Notes under the pieces: generated by a model
What the model was told of the DNA's origin: nothing
The model's database searches: none
Seen by the model: only the letters and a program-made list of their open reading frames with translations
Part shown: piece by piece, positions 57,301 to 64,000 of the stretch
Position numbering within the stretch: position 1 is the stretch's first letter
Layout: each line of letters begins with the position of its first letter
Made by a program: the position numbers and the translations under genes
Assembly: GCF_025370935.1 (NCBI RefSeq)
Contig: NC_133482.1
Span: 14,008,973-14,072,972 of the forward strand
Length of the DNA: 64,000 bases
Reading direction: 5' to 3'
Origin: Choristoneura fumiferana
Lineage: Eukaryota; Arthropoda; Insecta; Lepidoptera; Tortricidae

Positions 57301-60300
57301 AGTCCAAATTATATTTTCGACGATGTATATCCTACGTGAAAAGCTATGAAACAAATACGCGGTGAGCTTCAGCCATTTGCATGGATATATATACATAGGC
57401 TAACATATATTTTTATACATATACTCACCTCGGACAGTCGGGGCACATACGAGATGTAGGGGTCGTGATAGAACGGGAGGAGAGACGAGAGGTAGTAAAC
57501 GGACGTCAAAGGCTGCCGACGACAAATTCTGTTAGTCCGGACATTTTGGAATCTCTTTGTTTCAATCCATTTATATATGCTGGGGTCGTTTTGCCTAACG
57601 CCCCAGAGCTCGCCATCGCATTCAGCATCTCTTTCTACCCCGAGGCCGTATTGCCTATCGTTTCTGACGCTCGCGATCGCAATCAAATGACAGTTATAGT
57701 ATGCTAAATCTTTTATTTGATTGCGATTACAAGCATCAGAAACGTTAGGCAATACGGCATGATCTTATTCCATTTGACAGAAATAAATGGTTTATGCGAT
57801 AGTGACTCCAAGTGCGATATACATAAGTATGGCCCCTGAGGCCGTATTGCGTAACGTTCCTGACGCTCGCAATCGCAATCAAATGTCAGATTTCGCATAC
57901 AAAAACTGTCATTTGATTGCGATCGCGAGCGTCAGGAACATTAAGCAATACGGCCTCTAGTTTTCCTATTTCGCAGTAAGTTGATTGAAGCCAGCTATGA
58001 TATGTTATATCGCTAGGGAAATTGTTGTGATACAATATTTATGATTATAATCTCTTATTTATTATAGGCAAACGTAAGGCCGCCTTACTATGCGAGTGAG
58101 CGAGCGAGATCGATCAGACGAGCGGGTCCGATGCTGCTGAGTTAGGTTGAAGGCGCAGCCTCGCTTACCGCCCTTGGCCTTCATTAGGTTTTTCATAATA
58201 TTCTTGTTAAAACACATACATACTCCTCTAAATAGATTACTCTAGTAAAATGTGTAGTTATATTTTAAGATCCCGTTTGTATTACAGTAATTCAGGGTAG
58301 GTACAGTCGTATTCTTAAACTTCTGAGCAAAAATGTGATCAAAAATATGTGAACACGACTGTATTGTTAACGGCGAAAAAGCGTGTTCAGATATTTTTGA
58401 AAAAATATTTGCTTAGAAATTTACGAACTCGACTGTACTAATTTGTTTACCTACGTGATGTTTAGTATTACTAAATGCTGACTCAATTACCTAGCTGGAC
58501 AATATACCTATGCATTGTTAGTATCTAAATTGTATAAATTAGCCTGATTTCTGGGATGTTTTTTTTTCAAACTAAATCATAAACTTAATAAGTATTTAAT
58601 TAAATAATACAGTTATAAAATATCTTCCATTTTTATCTTTAGTTGAGCCAGGTATAGGTACCTACACTATTATGTATCACGCAAAATAATTCGCCCTTTA
58701 TTCTTAGTAAGATATAGTTAACGAAGTATAGGTACAATCGAGTTCATAAACTTGTGAGCAAAAATTTGATTAACAATATCTGAACTCGACTTTATTATTA
58801 ACGGCGTAGAAGCGTGTTCAATTATTTTTGATCAAATTATTGCTTACAAGTTTATGAACTTGACTTTACTATGGTTCATCAATTGCTATATTTATATCCC
58901 TAGTGATAAAACTATCACGGCTTTAACCATGTTTCTGCGACAGATTTAGGTACCTACCTAGTAAATCGTTGTTTTACCTAACCAGTAGAATTTTTTGTTA
59001 AAAGATGTATGTACTTTTACAGTAATTTCTTCCAAATTCAGAATATACTGACGTGAATTTAATTTGGCGATTTACTAATTTTCAGTGTGGTATAGACGGT
59101 CAAATAATAGACGTTATATTGTGACACGAATATCGTAAAACTTTTTTGCTCATTTCTCAAACATTAAATGGCCAATTTTCTTTGTTATGAAATCACAAGG
59201 AATGTGTTTATGTGTGCTTGTGCTAATTTGAGTCTAAAATTAGTTTGACAAGTAATTGAAAAGTGTTATATAATAGTACATAACAGATAAATCTCAGTGA
59301 CATTATTCAAGTAGAATTGTACCTACACTTATGAATGATTGGGCTTAGGGCCGCCAAACTTATTCGCTATCAGCAATTAATTAATTGTCCTAGACTAGAA
59401 CGTCTTCGGTATAAAAACAATTTTCCTATGATTTTATCCATTATATCTACGCATTTCTGCAGATTTTCTTGTATAGGTAAGGTAAATGTCCGAATGCTCA
59501 ACACGCTATTAATGTCCAATAGATGACACCTTGCTGCCATCTCTATTGCTAACGGCATAAATTTAAAGGCTGCAAATATTAGGCCAGTGTCAAGCACTCC
59601 TACGTTTACCTAAACCGTTGTTATTTTCAATAAACAACAAGAACATATCCAAACGATATAGAATTTAGATAAATTAAAAAAGATTTGGAAAACAGACTTG
59701 TTAGTAAAGTTTAAGGACCATCCATTGATCCTTTGCTCCCGTTCCTGGGTATTGTACACTTCAAAGAAAGATACATCTATTAAAAATGCAAGCTTTATTA
59801 AAAATTCAGTCTAAATCATATAGCTTAAAATAAAAATGATTATTACACTAAAATAAATAAAAAAACATTCAAAAAAGCTAATTACGAGAACGATTCACGT
59901 CTACTTGCTTAACAATTAAAGTAGAGCGATCACATTGCGTTAGCGAATACTGATTAGAGGCTGAGGGGGATTAGGGAGTTCGAGGGGGAAGGGGAGCCGG
60001 GCGCTAGACGCGGTGCGAGTAGTGACGGTAGGTGGTGCCGTAGGGCAGGCGGCCGCTGGTGGTCGACGAGTAGGAGTAGCCTCCGGGGCCTCCCAGGCTG
60101 CTGCTGCGCTCCGTAGAGTAGCTGTACCCGCCGGGGCCGCTGCCAGTGCGGCGCTCCGTTGACGTGGAGTAGGAGCTCCGCTGGGGCAAGCCGCCGGCGC
60201 CGGAACGCTCCGATGAACTCGAGTACGAGTAAGAGTACTGCTCCTCGGCGCGGCGTGGAAGCGGGTCGCGGTCCACCACCACGTAGTGTCGCGGCGTCTG

Positions 60301-61643
60301 CAACAACCGTGCCCTTAGCACCACCGCGCCTCACCCCCCTCGCACCAGCCCGACCCAACGACTCTACCGATCCATATCGTTTCCGCCGCGATTCGAGGAC
60401 CTAGACGCCTAATCGATCTCACCTTCCGCCATGCCGGCATTCCTGATAGTGATCTATCCCTTGCGGTCGTCGTTGGACCCGTCTATGCAAGCACCTCTTG
60501 GGCACCAAGAAATATGGAATGGGAAATTGAAAGTGGTCGGCTTCACGACAAAAATATAGTATTCTGTGTAAGATGGGTATATAGACCCATGAGCCCTAAT
60601 TGGATAGACGGTAGATACTGGTCATTCAATTTCTTCGGCGCGTATCACCCTATGGGCCCCGAAGACTACGAGTACCCCTTCAACCACATCTAATTTTGAG
60701 CAAACTTCGACCGGAGCGGACGAAGGGTTAACTACAAAAGCGAAAGCGACACAAATTTTCTCCAGCGCCTCGTTCAGTAGGACGCGTAGTTAGAGTAGTA
60801 GACGTGTCTGCGCGGCGCGTGCAGCGGGGAGCCGTGCGCGTGCGCCAGCGCCACGTCCATGTGGTCGCGCGGCGTGCCCAGCGGGTCGGCCTCGAACGCG
60901 CGCTCGCGCTGCCCCACGGTGGCCAGCACGCGCGCGCGCGTCTGCTCGCGCGGCGACACGTACGGCGCTAGCTCCCGCAGCCGGCTCTCGGGCGCCGGCG
61001 CGATGGCCGCGCGCGCCACCGGGTCCAGGATGCTGGGCCGCGCTCCGGCGCGCGCGTGCCGCCCGAACGCCGTCACCGGGTCCGGTACCAGACTCGGCCG
61101 CGGTACGTACGGCACCTTCTCCCAGTCCCCGATCGTCGGCCGCTGCAAGCGGAGAAGTCGCCGTTAGTCGGCCGCGCCTCCAGCCGCGGCTATATTTGGC
61201 GCGCCCGATAGCTTCGCTCTCCGACTCCGTTTCACGAACTGACCCACTTGCGGAATGCCGAGACGATTCCCTAACGCTACCGAACGCGAACGGAACGACT
61301 CCTAACCTAGGGCACTTAATGAAAGCAATCAGGAATGTTTATAAGCGGTTCGGTTGGCGATATAACTGTTCGACATGTTATCCCTAGCGCTGGACGGGCG
61401 TTATTTTAAAAGTGGTTGAAGATTAGAGAGTGAGAGTTTCGGGTCGAGCTGGTGCGAGGGGCCGGCTCCCGGGAGAGAGAGTGGAGCGAGAGGTGCGCTC
61501 AGATCAGAGGTGTGCGCGGCGGCCCGGCGACAGGCCGCCGCGGGGTGCGTGTTAGGTGGACGAGGACTCACCGTCAGGCTGCTGTAGGTGGACGACGGCC
61601 TGTAGGGGCGGCGGGTAGTGTAAAAGTCACTTTCGTAAACCAT
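45350..61643 (-). CDS. Mf: Myofilin-like muscle thick-filament protein, seven-exon form
   Basis: Minus-strand exons 61572-61643, 57429-57512, 47666-47872, 46433-46476, 45947-46083, 45548-45709 and 45350-45387 all have GT/AG borders and agreeing phases, and give 247 residues. Start MVYESDFYTTRRPYRP; then PLTSVYYLSSLLPFYHDPYI, RPSVVLRELDRISYRRRP, YGYGEPIPYRFSNDAYVARL, SVGDHIKNISFYNEPAKKFT and GRGHLACVHYSGNKAFSSRR; end GAQEQPSAQSA. The protein is Tyr/Arg/Pro-rich with no signal or membrane segment. I read it as insect myofilin, a ~20-25 kDa thick-filament protein with many isoforms, mainly from recall of the VYESDFYTT start and the GHLACVHYSG-type block; another insect myofibril protein is possible. 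The 44-base exon (RRCRFHRQILPYVV) was inferred because it alone repairs the phase between its neighbours. Alternative last exons are listed separately. Confidence 0.7.
47458..47508 (-). mobile_element. RTE LINE 3'-terminal scrap
   Basis: (CAT)n followed by GTCAGCCGAAAGACGTCCAC, the extreme 3' end of the RTE family, only ~50 bp long, in the myofilin intron. Confidence 0.75.
47993..48084 (+). repeat. Tandem pair of 46-bp units
   Basis: GCCTAATGTTTGGCGTAACA... occurs at 47993 and again at 48039 with essentially no change. The TTTGGCG/TAGCCGTAAA wording resembles the arm motifs of the foldback element at 12220. Confidence 0.85.
48261..48689. mobile_element. 429-bp element with CCAATGAGGGCTATCG inverted ends
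   Basis: Exact 16-bp inverted ends (CCAATGAGGGCTATCG at 48261, complement ending 48689), preceded on the left by a purine-rich GAAAGAAAGAAAG tract. GCCGCTAGAGGCGCTAGTG is found inside near the left end. No coding capacity and no clear target duplication. Confidence 0.65.
50302..50757. mobile_element. tRNA-SINE pair, inverted, with unrelated ~200-bp centre
   Basis: A minus-strand SINE with head at about 50358-50428 (GGGAATCGAACCC) and a plus-strand body at about 50648-50757 (GGTTTTACGGGATGACCGTA), separated by non-SINE sequence. The right unit has lost its tRNA head. It shares its body with the units at 19.4, 32.4 and 40.1 kb. Confidence 0.7.
50980..51013 (-). repeat. Inverted TAGCTTTTGCCCGGG-type repeat end
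   Basis: CGGAGCCCCGGGCAAAAGCTAG is the reverse complement of the common repeat start found at 2384 and 6070. Confidence 0.6.
51680..51814. mobile_element. TA-flanked palindromic MITE (TACAG-CCCAGCACCAATA type)
   Basis: Same family as 57128-57254: CAGGCCCCAGCACCAATAGG at the left, GCAGGTTACTG at the right, TA outside both ends (51678-51679, 51815-51816). Internal GTGCATAAAATATCTGAT and its partner AGATATTTTTGCACGC. Confidence 0.7.
52861..53100 (+). repeat. Common moth repeat starting (CAT)n-CCCATCCTATATACATCCCA
   Basis: CATCATCATCATCCCATCCT, CCCACTGTTGGGCACCGGTC, GGGCTTGGCCGTAATTCTCA and GCCCGGGTTTGAATCC occur in the order typical of a dispersed lepidopteran retroposon. The last motif resembles a Pol III box B. 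Related pieces lie at 63129-63200 and 63495-63610. Confidence 0.65.
53765..54397 (-). repeat. GGGTTCCG-type repeat, near-complete
   Basis: Bounded by TTTTTAGGGTTCTGGAGCC at the left and GGCTACGGAACCCTATTTTG at the right. It contains GAAACCCTTATAGG, a GTCTGTCGGTCTGTCTG tract and a poly-C run at 54128. A well-known class of moth repeat without coding capacity. Confidence 0.7.
54350..54930. repeat. Inverted pair of GGGTTCCG elements around a ~240-bp spacer
   Basis: ACGGAACCCTATTTTGGGCG with GTCCGACACGCT (54358-54392) is mirrored by AGCGTGTCGGACACGCCCAA and GATAGGGTTCCGTAGC (54656-54694). The right copy runs on to about 54925. The spacer holds a relic of the GTGATCGC/CATCAGGTGACC repeat (54568-54632). 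Confidence 0.65.
55569..55629. repeat. Hairpin with CTACCTACTCAATAATACA arms
   Basis: ACCTACTCAATAATACA and TGTATTATTGAGTAGGT are exact complements about 20 bases apart. Confidence 0.7.
56714..56842. mobile_element. TA-flanked palindromic MITE (AGGTAAACGTCCG type), copy A
   Basis: Ends AGGTAAACGTCCGCGTGCTC and (reverse complement) AGGTAAACGTACGAGTGCTC, TA outside (56712-56713, 56843-56844). A relative is at 59480-59610. Confidence 0.75.
57128..57254. mobile_element. TA-flanked palindromic MITE (CAGTCCCAGCACCAATA type)
   Basis: Ends CAGTCCCAGCACCAATATCT and (reverse complement) CAGTCACCAGCATTAATATC with TA outside. It lies only ~175 bp from the myofilin exon 57429-57512. Confidence 0.75.
57642..57759. 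mobile_element. Palindromic MITE, GAGGCCGTATTGC type, copy A
   Basis: GAGGCCGTATTGCCTATCG at the left and GTTAGGCAATACGGC at the right, with GCGATCGCAATCAAATGACA inside and its complement. About 118 bp. Confidence 0.75.
57838..57956. mobile_element. Palindromic MITE, GAGGCCGTATTGC type, copy B
   Basis: GAGGCCGTATTGCGTAACG and TTAAGCAATACGGCCTC ends, the same internal CGCAATCAAATG motif. 79 bp from copy A in the same orientation. Confidence 0.78.
58304..58435. mobile_element. TA-flanked palindromic MITE (CAGTCG...CGACTG), copy A
   Basis: 132 bp with ends CAGTCGTATTCTTAAACTTC and (reverse complement) CAGTCGAGTTCGTAAATTTC; TA at both borders; central TGTTAACGGCG. Same family as 58735-58866 and the fragment at 62788. 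Confidence 0.8.
58735..58866. mobile_element. TA-flanked palindromic MITE (CAATCGAGTTCATAAACTTG), copy B
   Basis: 132 bp, ends CAATCGAGTTCATAAACTTG and (reverse complement) AAGTCAAGTTCATAAACTTG, TA outside, central TATTAACGGCG. Confidence 0.8.
59480..59610. mobile_element. TA-flanked palindromic MITE (AGGTAAATGTCCG type), copy B
   Basis: Relative of 56714-56842, sharing CCAATAGATGACACC and GCCATCTCTATTGCTAA with substitutions. Confidence 0.75.
59794..59799 (-). terminator. Polyadenylation signal of the Tyr/Ser/Gly-rich myofilin form
   Basis: AATAAA on the minus strand about 205 bases after the stop of exon 60004-60297. Confidence 0.65.
60004..60297 (-). CDS. Mf: Myofilin alternative last exon, Tyr/Ser/Gly-rich tail
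   Basis: The acceptor TTGTTGCAG at 60298-60306 opens 97 codons in phase 0, compatible with the first exon 61572-61643. It starts TPRHYVVVDRDPLPRR and then becomes SYSYSSSSERS and GGPGGYSYS repeats, ending YGTTYRHYSHRV. Such Ser/Tyr/Gly tails are disordered and may interact in the filament lattice. It has its own polyadenylation signal at 59794, which supports its use as a terminal exon. The joined short protein would be 121 residues. Direct splicing from exon 1 is inferred from phase only. Confidence 0.75.
   Translation of the reverse strand, partial: TPRHYVVVDRDPLPRRAEEQYSYSYSSSSERSGAGGLPQRSSYSTSTERRTGSGPGGYSYSTERSSSLGGPGGYSYSSTTSGRLPYGTTYRHYSHRV
60319..60693 (+). CDS. Unrecognised plus-strand ORF nested in myofilin
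   Basis: The plus frame is open from the stop at 60316-60318 to TAA 60691-60693 (124 codons). The only good ATG is at 60514, giving 59 residues. That part is unusually aromatic (4 Trp, 5 Tyr, 5 Phe), with WEIESGRLHD, RWVYRPMSPNWIDGRYWSF and EDYEYPFNHI. Upstream of the ATG the frame still reads plausibly (DLTFRHAGIPDSDLSLAVVV), so the true start may lie in an exon elsewhere, or this may be the end of an older gene or an inserted fragment. It lies between the two alternative myofilin exons on the other strand. I do not recognise the family. Confidence 0.4.
   Translation, partial: HHRASPPSHQPDPTTLPIHIVSAAIRGPRRLIDLTFRHAGIPDSDLSLAVVVGPVYASTSWAPRNMEWEIESGRLHDKNIVFCVRWVYRPMSPNWIDGRYWSFNFFGAYHPMGPEDYEYPFNHI
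60774..61142 (-). CDS. Mf: Myofilin alternative last exon, Pro/Arg/Ala-rich tail
   Basis: The acceptor CGCTTGCAG (61143-61150 region) opens 122 codons in phase 0 after exon 61572-61643. It starts RPTIGDWEKVPYVPRPSLVP, continues DPVTAFGRHARAGARPS and PYVSPREQTRARVLATVGQR, and ends HVYYSNYASY. The joined protein would be 146 residues. GC content is far above its surroundings, reflecting Arg/Ala/Pro codons. I saw no canonical AATAAA within a few hundred bases of the stop, so an internal donor leading to a further exon remains possible. Confidence 0.75.
   Translation of the reverse strand, partial: RPTIGDWEKVPYVPRPSLVPDPVTAFGRHARAGARPSILDPVARAAIAPAPESRLRELAPYVSPREQTRARVLATVGQRERAFEADPLGTPRDHMDVALAHAHGSPLHAPRRHVYYSNYASY
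61143..61571. other. First myofilin intron, GC-rich
   Basis: Between the shared first exon and the first alternative last exon. CpG-rich at 61440-61560. No extra exon recognised. Confidence 0.5.
61572..61643 (-). CDS. Mf: Myofilin shared first coding exon
   Basis: ATG 61643 opens 24 codons (MVYESDFYTTRRPYRPSSTY...) ending in phase 0 at ACG followed by GTGAGT. Three downstream acceptors in phase 0 (61142, 60297 and 57512) can follow it, which is the basis for the alternative forms. Confidence 0.8.
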
Positions 61644-61745
61644 GGTTGCTGATTCGGTATCGTTCGGGTGTGACTCGCGGCGGTCGGCTCTCGACTGAGG
61701 CGCTCCGCCGCGCCCGAAGGGACGCCGCGCCGCCGTTATATTTAG
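61644..61745 (-). promoter_or_regulatory. Myofilin 5' UTR and promoter region
   Basis: On the minus strand CTCAGTCG (initiator-like, 61693-61700) lies 50 bases before the ATG, and TAAATATAAC (61735-61744) lies about 44 bases further upstream, somewhat far for a canonical TATA box. The sequence between is very CpG-rich. Confidence 0.4.
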
Positions 61746-62146
61746 ACCACTGTCATTGCAATTTTCACGTCACTCTCGCGCTTTTACTCAAATTTTATAA
61801 AACCTAATATCATGAAGTCACAAGGGACCCGACAAATGGGTTAAGGATACTCGTATTGGCGATGGAATGCACAATGCAGACGCTCAGAATAACCTGCCGT
61901 TTGTTTATCACGTGAATCATGGAATAATTTTGCTTCCAGAAGCCACAGAAGGTTGAAAGTAGGAGTGTGACTATTTTTGTTTGTTGTGATTCAAAATCTC
62001 ACAACGACGTAGTTCAAGCTCATTCAGCTACCTACTCAGTTTATGATATGACCTTGCACTGCAAACTGCAACTACTAAACATGTCTATTACTTCAGTACC
62101 TACTATCTATATGATGCGTCTATTTTTTCCGCATAGGTAGTATGTA
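61746..62146. other. Upstream flank of myofilin
   Basis: No exon or repeat recognised; AT-rich. Confidence 0.4.
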
Positions 62147-62282
62147 CAGTCAAGGGCAAAGATATCGACACGGCCAAAGTTGCAAAAATATGTATACACG
62201 GCCATAATGTTAAGTGCATAAAGTCGTGTAAGTATACATATTTTTGTAACTTTGGCCGTGTCGATATCTTTGCCCTTGACTG
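62147..62282. mobile_element. TA-flanked palindromic MITE (CAGTCAAGGGCAAAGATATC)
   Basis: 136 bp, near-perfect ~60-bp arms (CAGTCAAGGGCAAAGATATC and its exact complement at the right), TA at 62145-62146 and 62283-62284. Probably very young, given the arm identity. Confidence 0.85.
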
Positions 62283-62787
62283 TAGGTATAGTATAGGTAT
62301 ACCTATGCATGTAACATTTCAATTTGCGGAGGATCGTGTCAGAAAACTATACTAATTTACAATAATAGACCGGGTGTGAGTTTGTTTCCATGGAGGAAGG
62401 TTGTTCAAATACGTCCCATCAGCTGTAGTAAGTACCTACTTAATTATCAGCAGCGACTTATTCTGTACAGAATTCAAATATGTGGCGAGGTTCTTTATCT
62501 CTTTCACCGAAAGAAGCAAAAAAATTCCGATGGATCGCACAAAAGTACCGAATATTTTAAACCTTAATCCCTATTTCTGCTATTAAGAGTTGATTTACAA
62601 AATCGCTGTTACACTTTATTCTTTATTTTTAATTGTTGTCGTTTCATTACAATATTCCACATCCGTTTTACCCGTTCAGGATGATTCTCGCGACAAAATC
62701 TATCCTATATCCTTCCAGTTCCAGGCTCTAAAATACGTCCACTCCACATCTTTCACAGAAATTGGTACGGCGGTAAGGGCTTACGTA

Positions 62788-62859
62788 CAGTCGAGTTCAT
62801 AAACTTGTGAGCAGAAATTTGTTCAAAAATATCTGAACACGACTCTGTTGTTAGCGCAT
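62788..62859 (+). mobile_element. Half copy of the CAGTCGAGTTCATAAACTTG MITE
   Basis: Begins CAGTCGAGTTCATAAACTTG after TA and ends near TCTGTTGTTAGCG, lacking the right arm; compare 58304 and 58735. Confidence 0.7.
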
Positions 62860-62862
62860 TGT

Positions 62863-63082
62863 CTCCACACCGCTGCTTAAAATATGGAATCGCAGTAACG
62901 TGTCGTAAACTCAGGTCTTTACCGAACAAAAGTCGTGACGTTTACGGCACGTCCCGGGCACGTCACTGCGATTCTGCACCGTTTGCGTATTTTAAGCAGC
63001 AGTGTGGAGAGCATGCAAAAAAAACGATGCGCATACGACGCGTCACTGCGATTCCGTACTGTCACCGTTTTTAAGCAGCGGA
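62863..63082. repeat. Inverted repeat with CCACACCGCTGCTTAAAATA arms
   Basis: TCTCCACACCGCTGCTTAAA...GAATCGCAGT at the left, and ACTGCGATTC...TATTTTAAGCAGCAGTGTGGAG ending near 63010. A third, partial arm (ACTGCGATTCCGTAC...TTTAAGCAGCGG) follows at 63043-63081, so the structure looks like one and a half copies of a palindromic element. Confidence 0.65.
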
Positions 63083-63128
63083 TTGGCCGCACCTTTACGC
63101 GGCTAGAACAGTACTACGTATTCTAAAA

Positions 63129-64000
63129 CTCATCATCATCCCTGCCTATACGTCCCACAGCTGGGCACAGGCCTTAATCTCAGAATGAAAAGCAGTGGCG
63201 CAGTGTAGCGGGGGCGACGTAATAAATAATACTGAATACTGAATAATATTATACTTCATATTCATTTACACTTGTTCGTAAATTGTCGTAACATGCAGGC
63301 TAACTTGGTTGCAATCATTTCCCCTATATATCTAAAACCCAAAATAAAACCTCTTTTTACCCGACTGCGAAGAAGGACGGTTAATGCGTATTTCATCTAA
63401 CGCCTAAGGGCGTTATGAGTTTGATGTGTGTAGGTACTGCAGCCGAGCGTGCAGCTTTAGGCACATTAGGCACCTGTTGCGGGGTAGCGGGGGTGCTGGC
63501 ACTTTTGTGCGGGTTTCCTCACGATGTTTTCCTCGCACATGAATTTCGCAAAACTCAGAAGTGCGAGCCGGGGTTTGAACCCACGATACTGTACTGGCGA
63601 GGCCATAGGGCCCATATGTCAAACCTGTCGCGAGCTGAGTGTCGTGGAGCACCGCGATTCTGTTTGTGGTTAGTTCATGTACACTGTTCCTTATGATTTT
63701 ATAGGGTGGCAAGACTAGTTTTAATAGGCAGACGAGACAGTGTTGGTCTTGTCTTGGTGCTCGACGTTGCCTTGCTGATTGATAGTTATTCTCTGTTAAG
63801 AACCTCGAGGAACTCGCCCGGGGAGCTCGAGTGGGTTGAACGCTGATGCGAGGCTTGGGAGGGCTGTAAGGGGTGGTTGGAGGTCCAACCAGGTGGTGTC
63901 CCCCATAACACACACATTGAAAGGCTGGAAAGGGGTTTTGCTGTTGCTGTGTCTGACAAGATTGGCAAGCGGGAGTGCGGGAGTACCCCGGCAGTGCAGG
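63129..64000. other. Repeat-derived right end of window
   Basis: 63129-63200 starts like the (CAT)n-CCTGCCTATACGTCCCACAG moth repeat. 63495-63610 contains its other end (GTGCGGGTTTCCTCACGATG, GAGCCGGGGTTTGAACCCAC). 63700-64000 is GC-richer, with a GGGAGGGCTGTAAGGGGTGG stretch reminiscent of retroelement coding sequence but without a continuous frame. Confidence 0.5.

Larger units (their letters stand above)
47873..57428. other. 9.6-kb myofilin intron packed with repeats
   Basis: Between exons 47666-47872 and 57429-57512. No nested gene supported. It contains the 46-bp tandem pair, a 429-bp inverted-end element, SINE parts, two MITEs of the TACAGTC type, the paired GGGTTCCG elements and other items listed separately. 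Confidence 0.6.

Noticed and set aside
57369..57752. 127-codon minus-strand ORF taken as a whole gene
   Set aside because: Only 57429-57512 has splice sites and myofilin-like content; the rest runs through intron and a MITE.
60159..60404. 81-codon plus-strand ORF, Arg/Ala/Pro-rich
   Set aside because: Antisense of the Ser/Tyr/Gly myofilin exon in GC-rich sequence; no protein-like pattern.
63413..63913. 166-codon minus-strand ORF
   Set aside because: Covers a known repeat end and has no conserved motif; probably chance plus retroelement debris.

Overview
This is a nuclear, intron-containing, AT-rich sequence from an insect, almost certainly a moth or butterfly. The repeats point to Lepidoptera: an RTE-clade LINE with a (CAT)n tail, GGGTTCCG and TAGCTTTTGCCCGCG repeat families, tRNA-derived SINEs and many palindromic MITEs. 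The host exons also read as arthropod proteins. The species cannot be named from sequence alone.

Layout. 1-7.8 kb is gene-free: RTE fragments, a miniature LTR element (2711-3546) and small foldbacks. 6456-9380 is a nearly complete RTE LINE with an 11-bp target-site duplication. 7826-19692 and 20371-about 32668 are two nearly identical direct copies of one ~12-kb segment, separated by two N gaps and a 589-bp island. Both boundaries of the repeat sit at gaps, so a false (haplotype) duplication is more likely than a real tandem. Each copy holds the first coding exon of a PACS-family sorting protein (minus strand), a ~1-kb foldback transposon with a 9-bp target duplication, a broken LINE 3' end with RNase H, and a head-to-head tRNA-SINE pair.

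34.2-41.7 kb holds compact host genes: a complete five-exon zeta-class GST / maleylacetoacetate isomerase (minus strand, with two possible first exons) and, divergently, a two-exon RBIS-like ribosome-biogenesis factor (plus strand). 41.4-44.4 kb is a minus-strand gene for an Ala/Glu/Lys/Arg-rich single-alpha-helix protein. 45.0-61.7 kb is one large minus-strand gene that I read as myofilin, an insect muscle thick-filament protein. One first exon (61572-61643) can splice in phase to any of three downstream paths, giving three different C-termini. The helix-protein exons can also be joined to it in phase, so they may be a fourth 3' end or a separate gene with its own promoter. The 9.6-kb myofilin intron (47.9-57.4 kb) and its neighbours are full of palindromic MITEs. 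An unrecognised aromatic-rich plus-strand ORF (60319-60693) lies between two alternative myofilin exons.

The host genes do not form an operon or pathway: tyrosine catabolism (GSTZ), ribosome assembly (RBIS), endosomal sorting (PACS) and muscle structure (myofilin) are simply neighbours. All exon models were made by eye from open frames, GT/AG sites and codon phase, and need transcript support.
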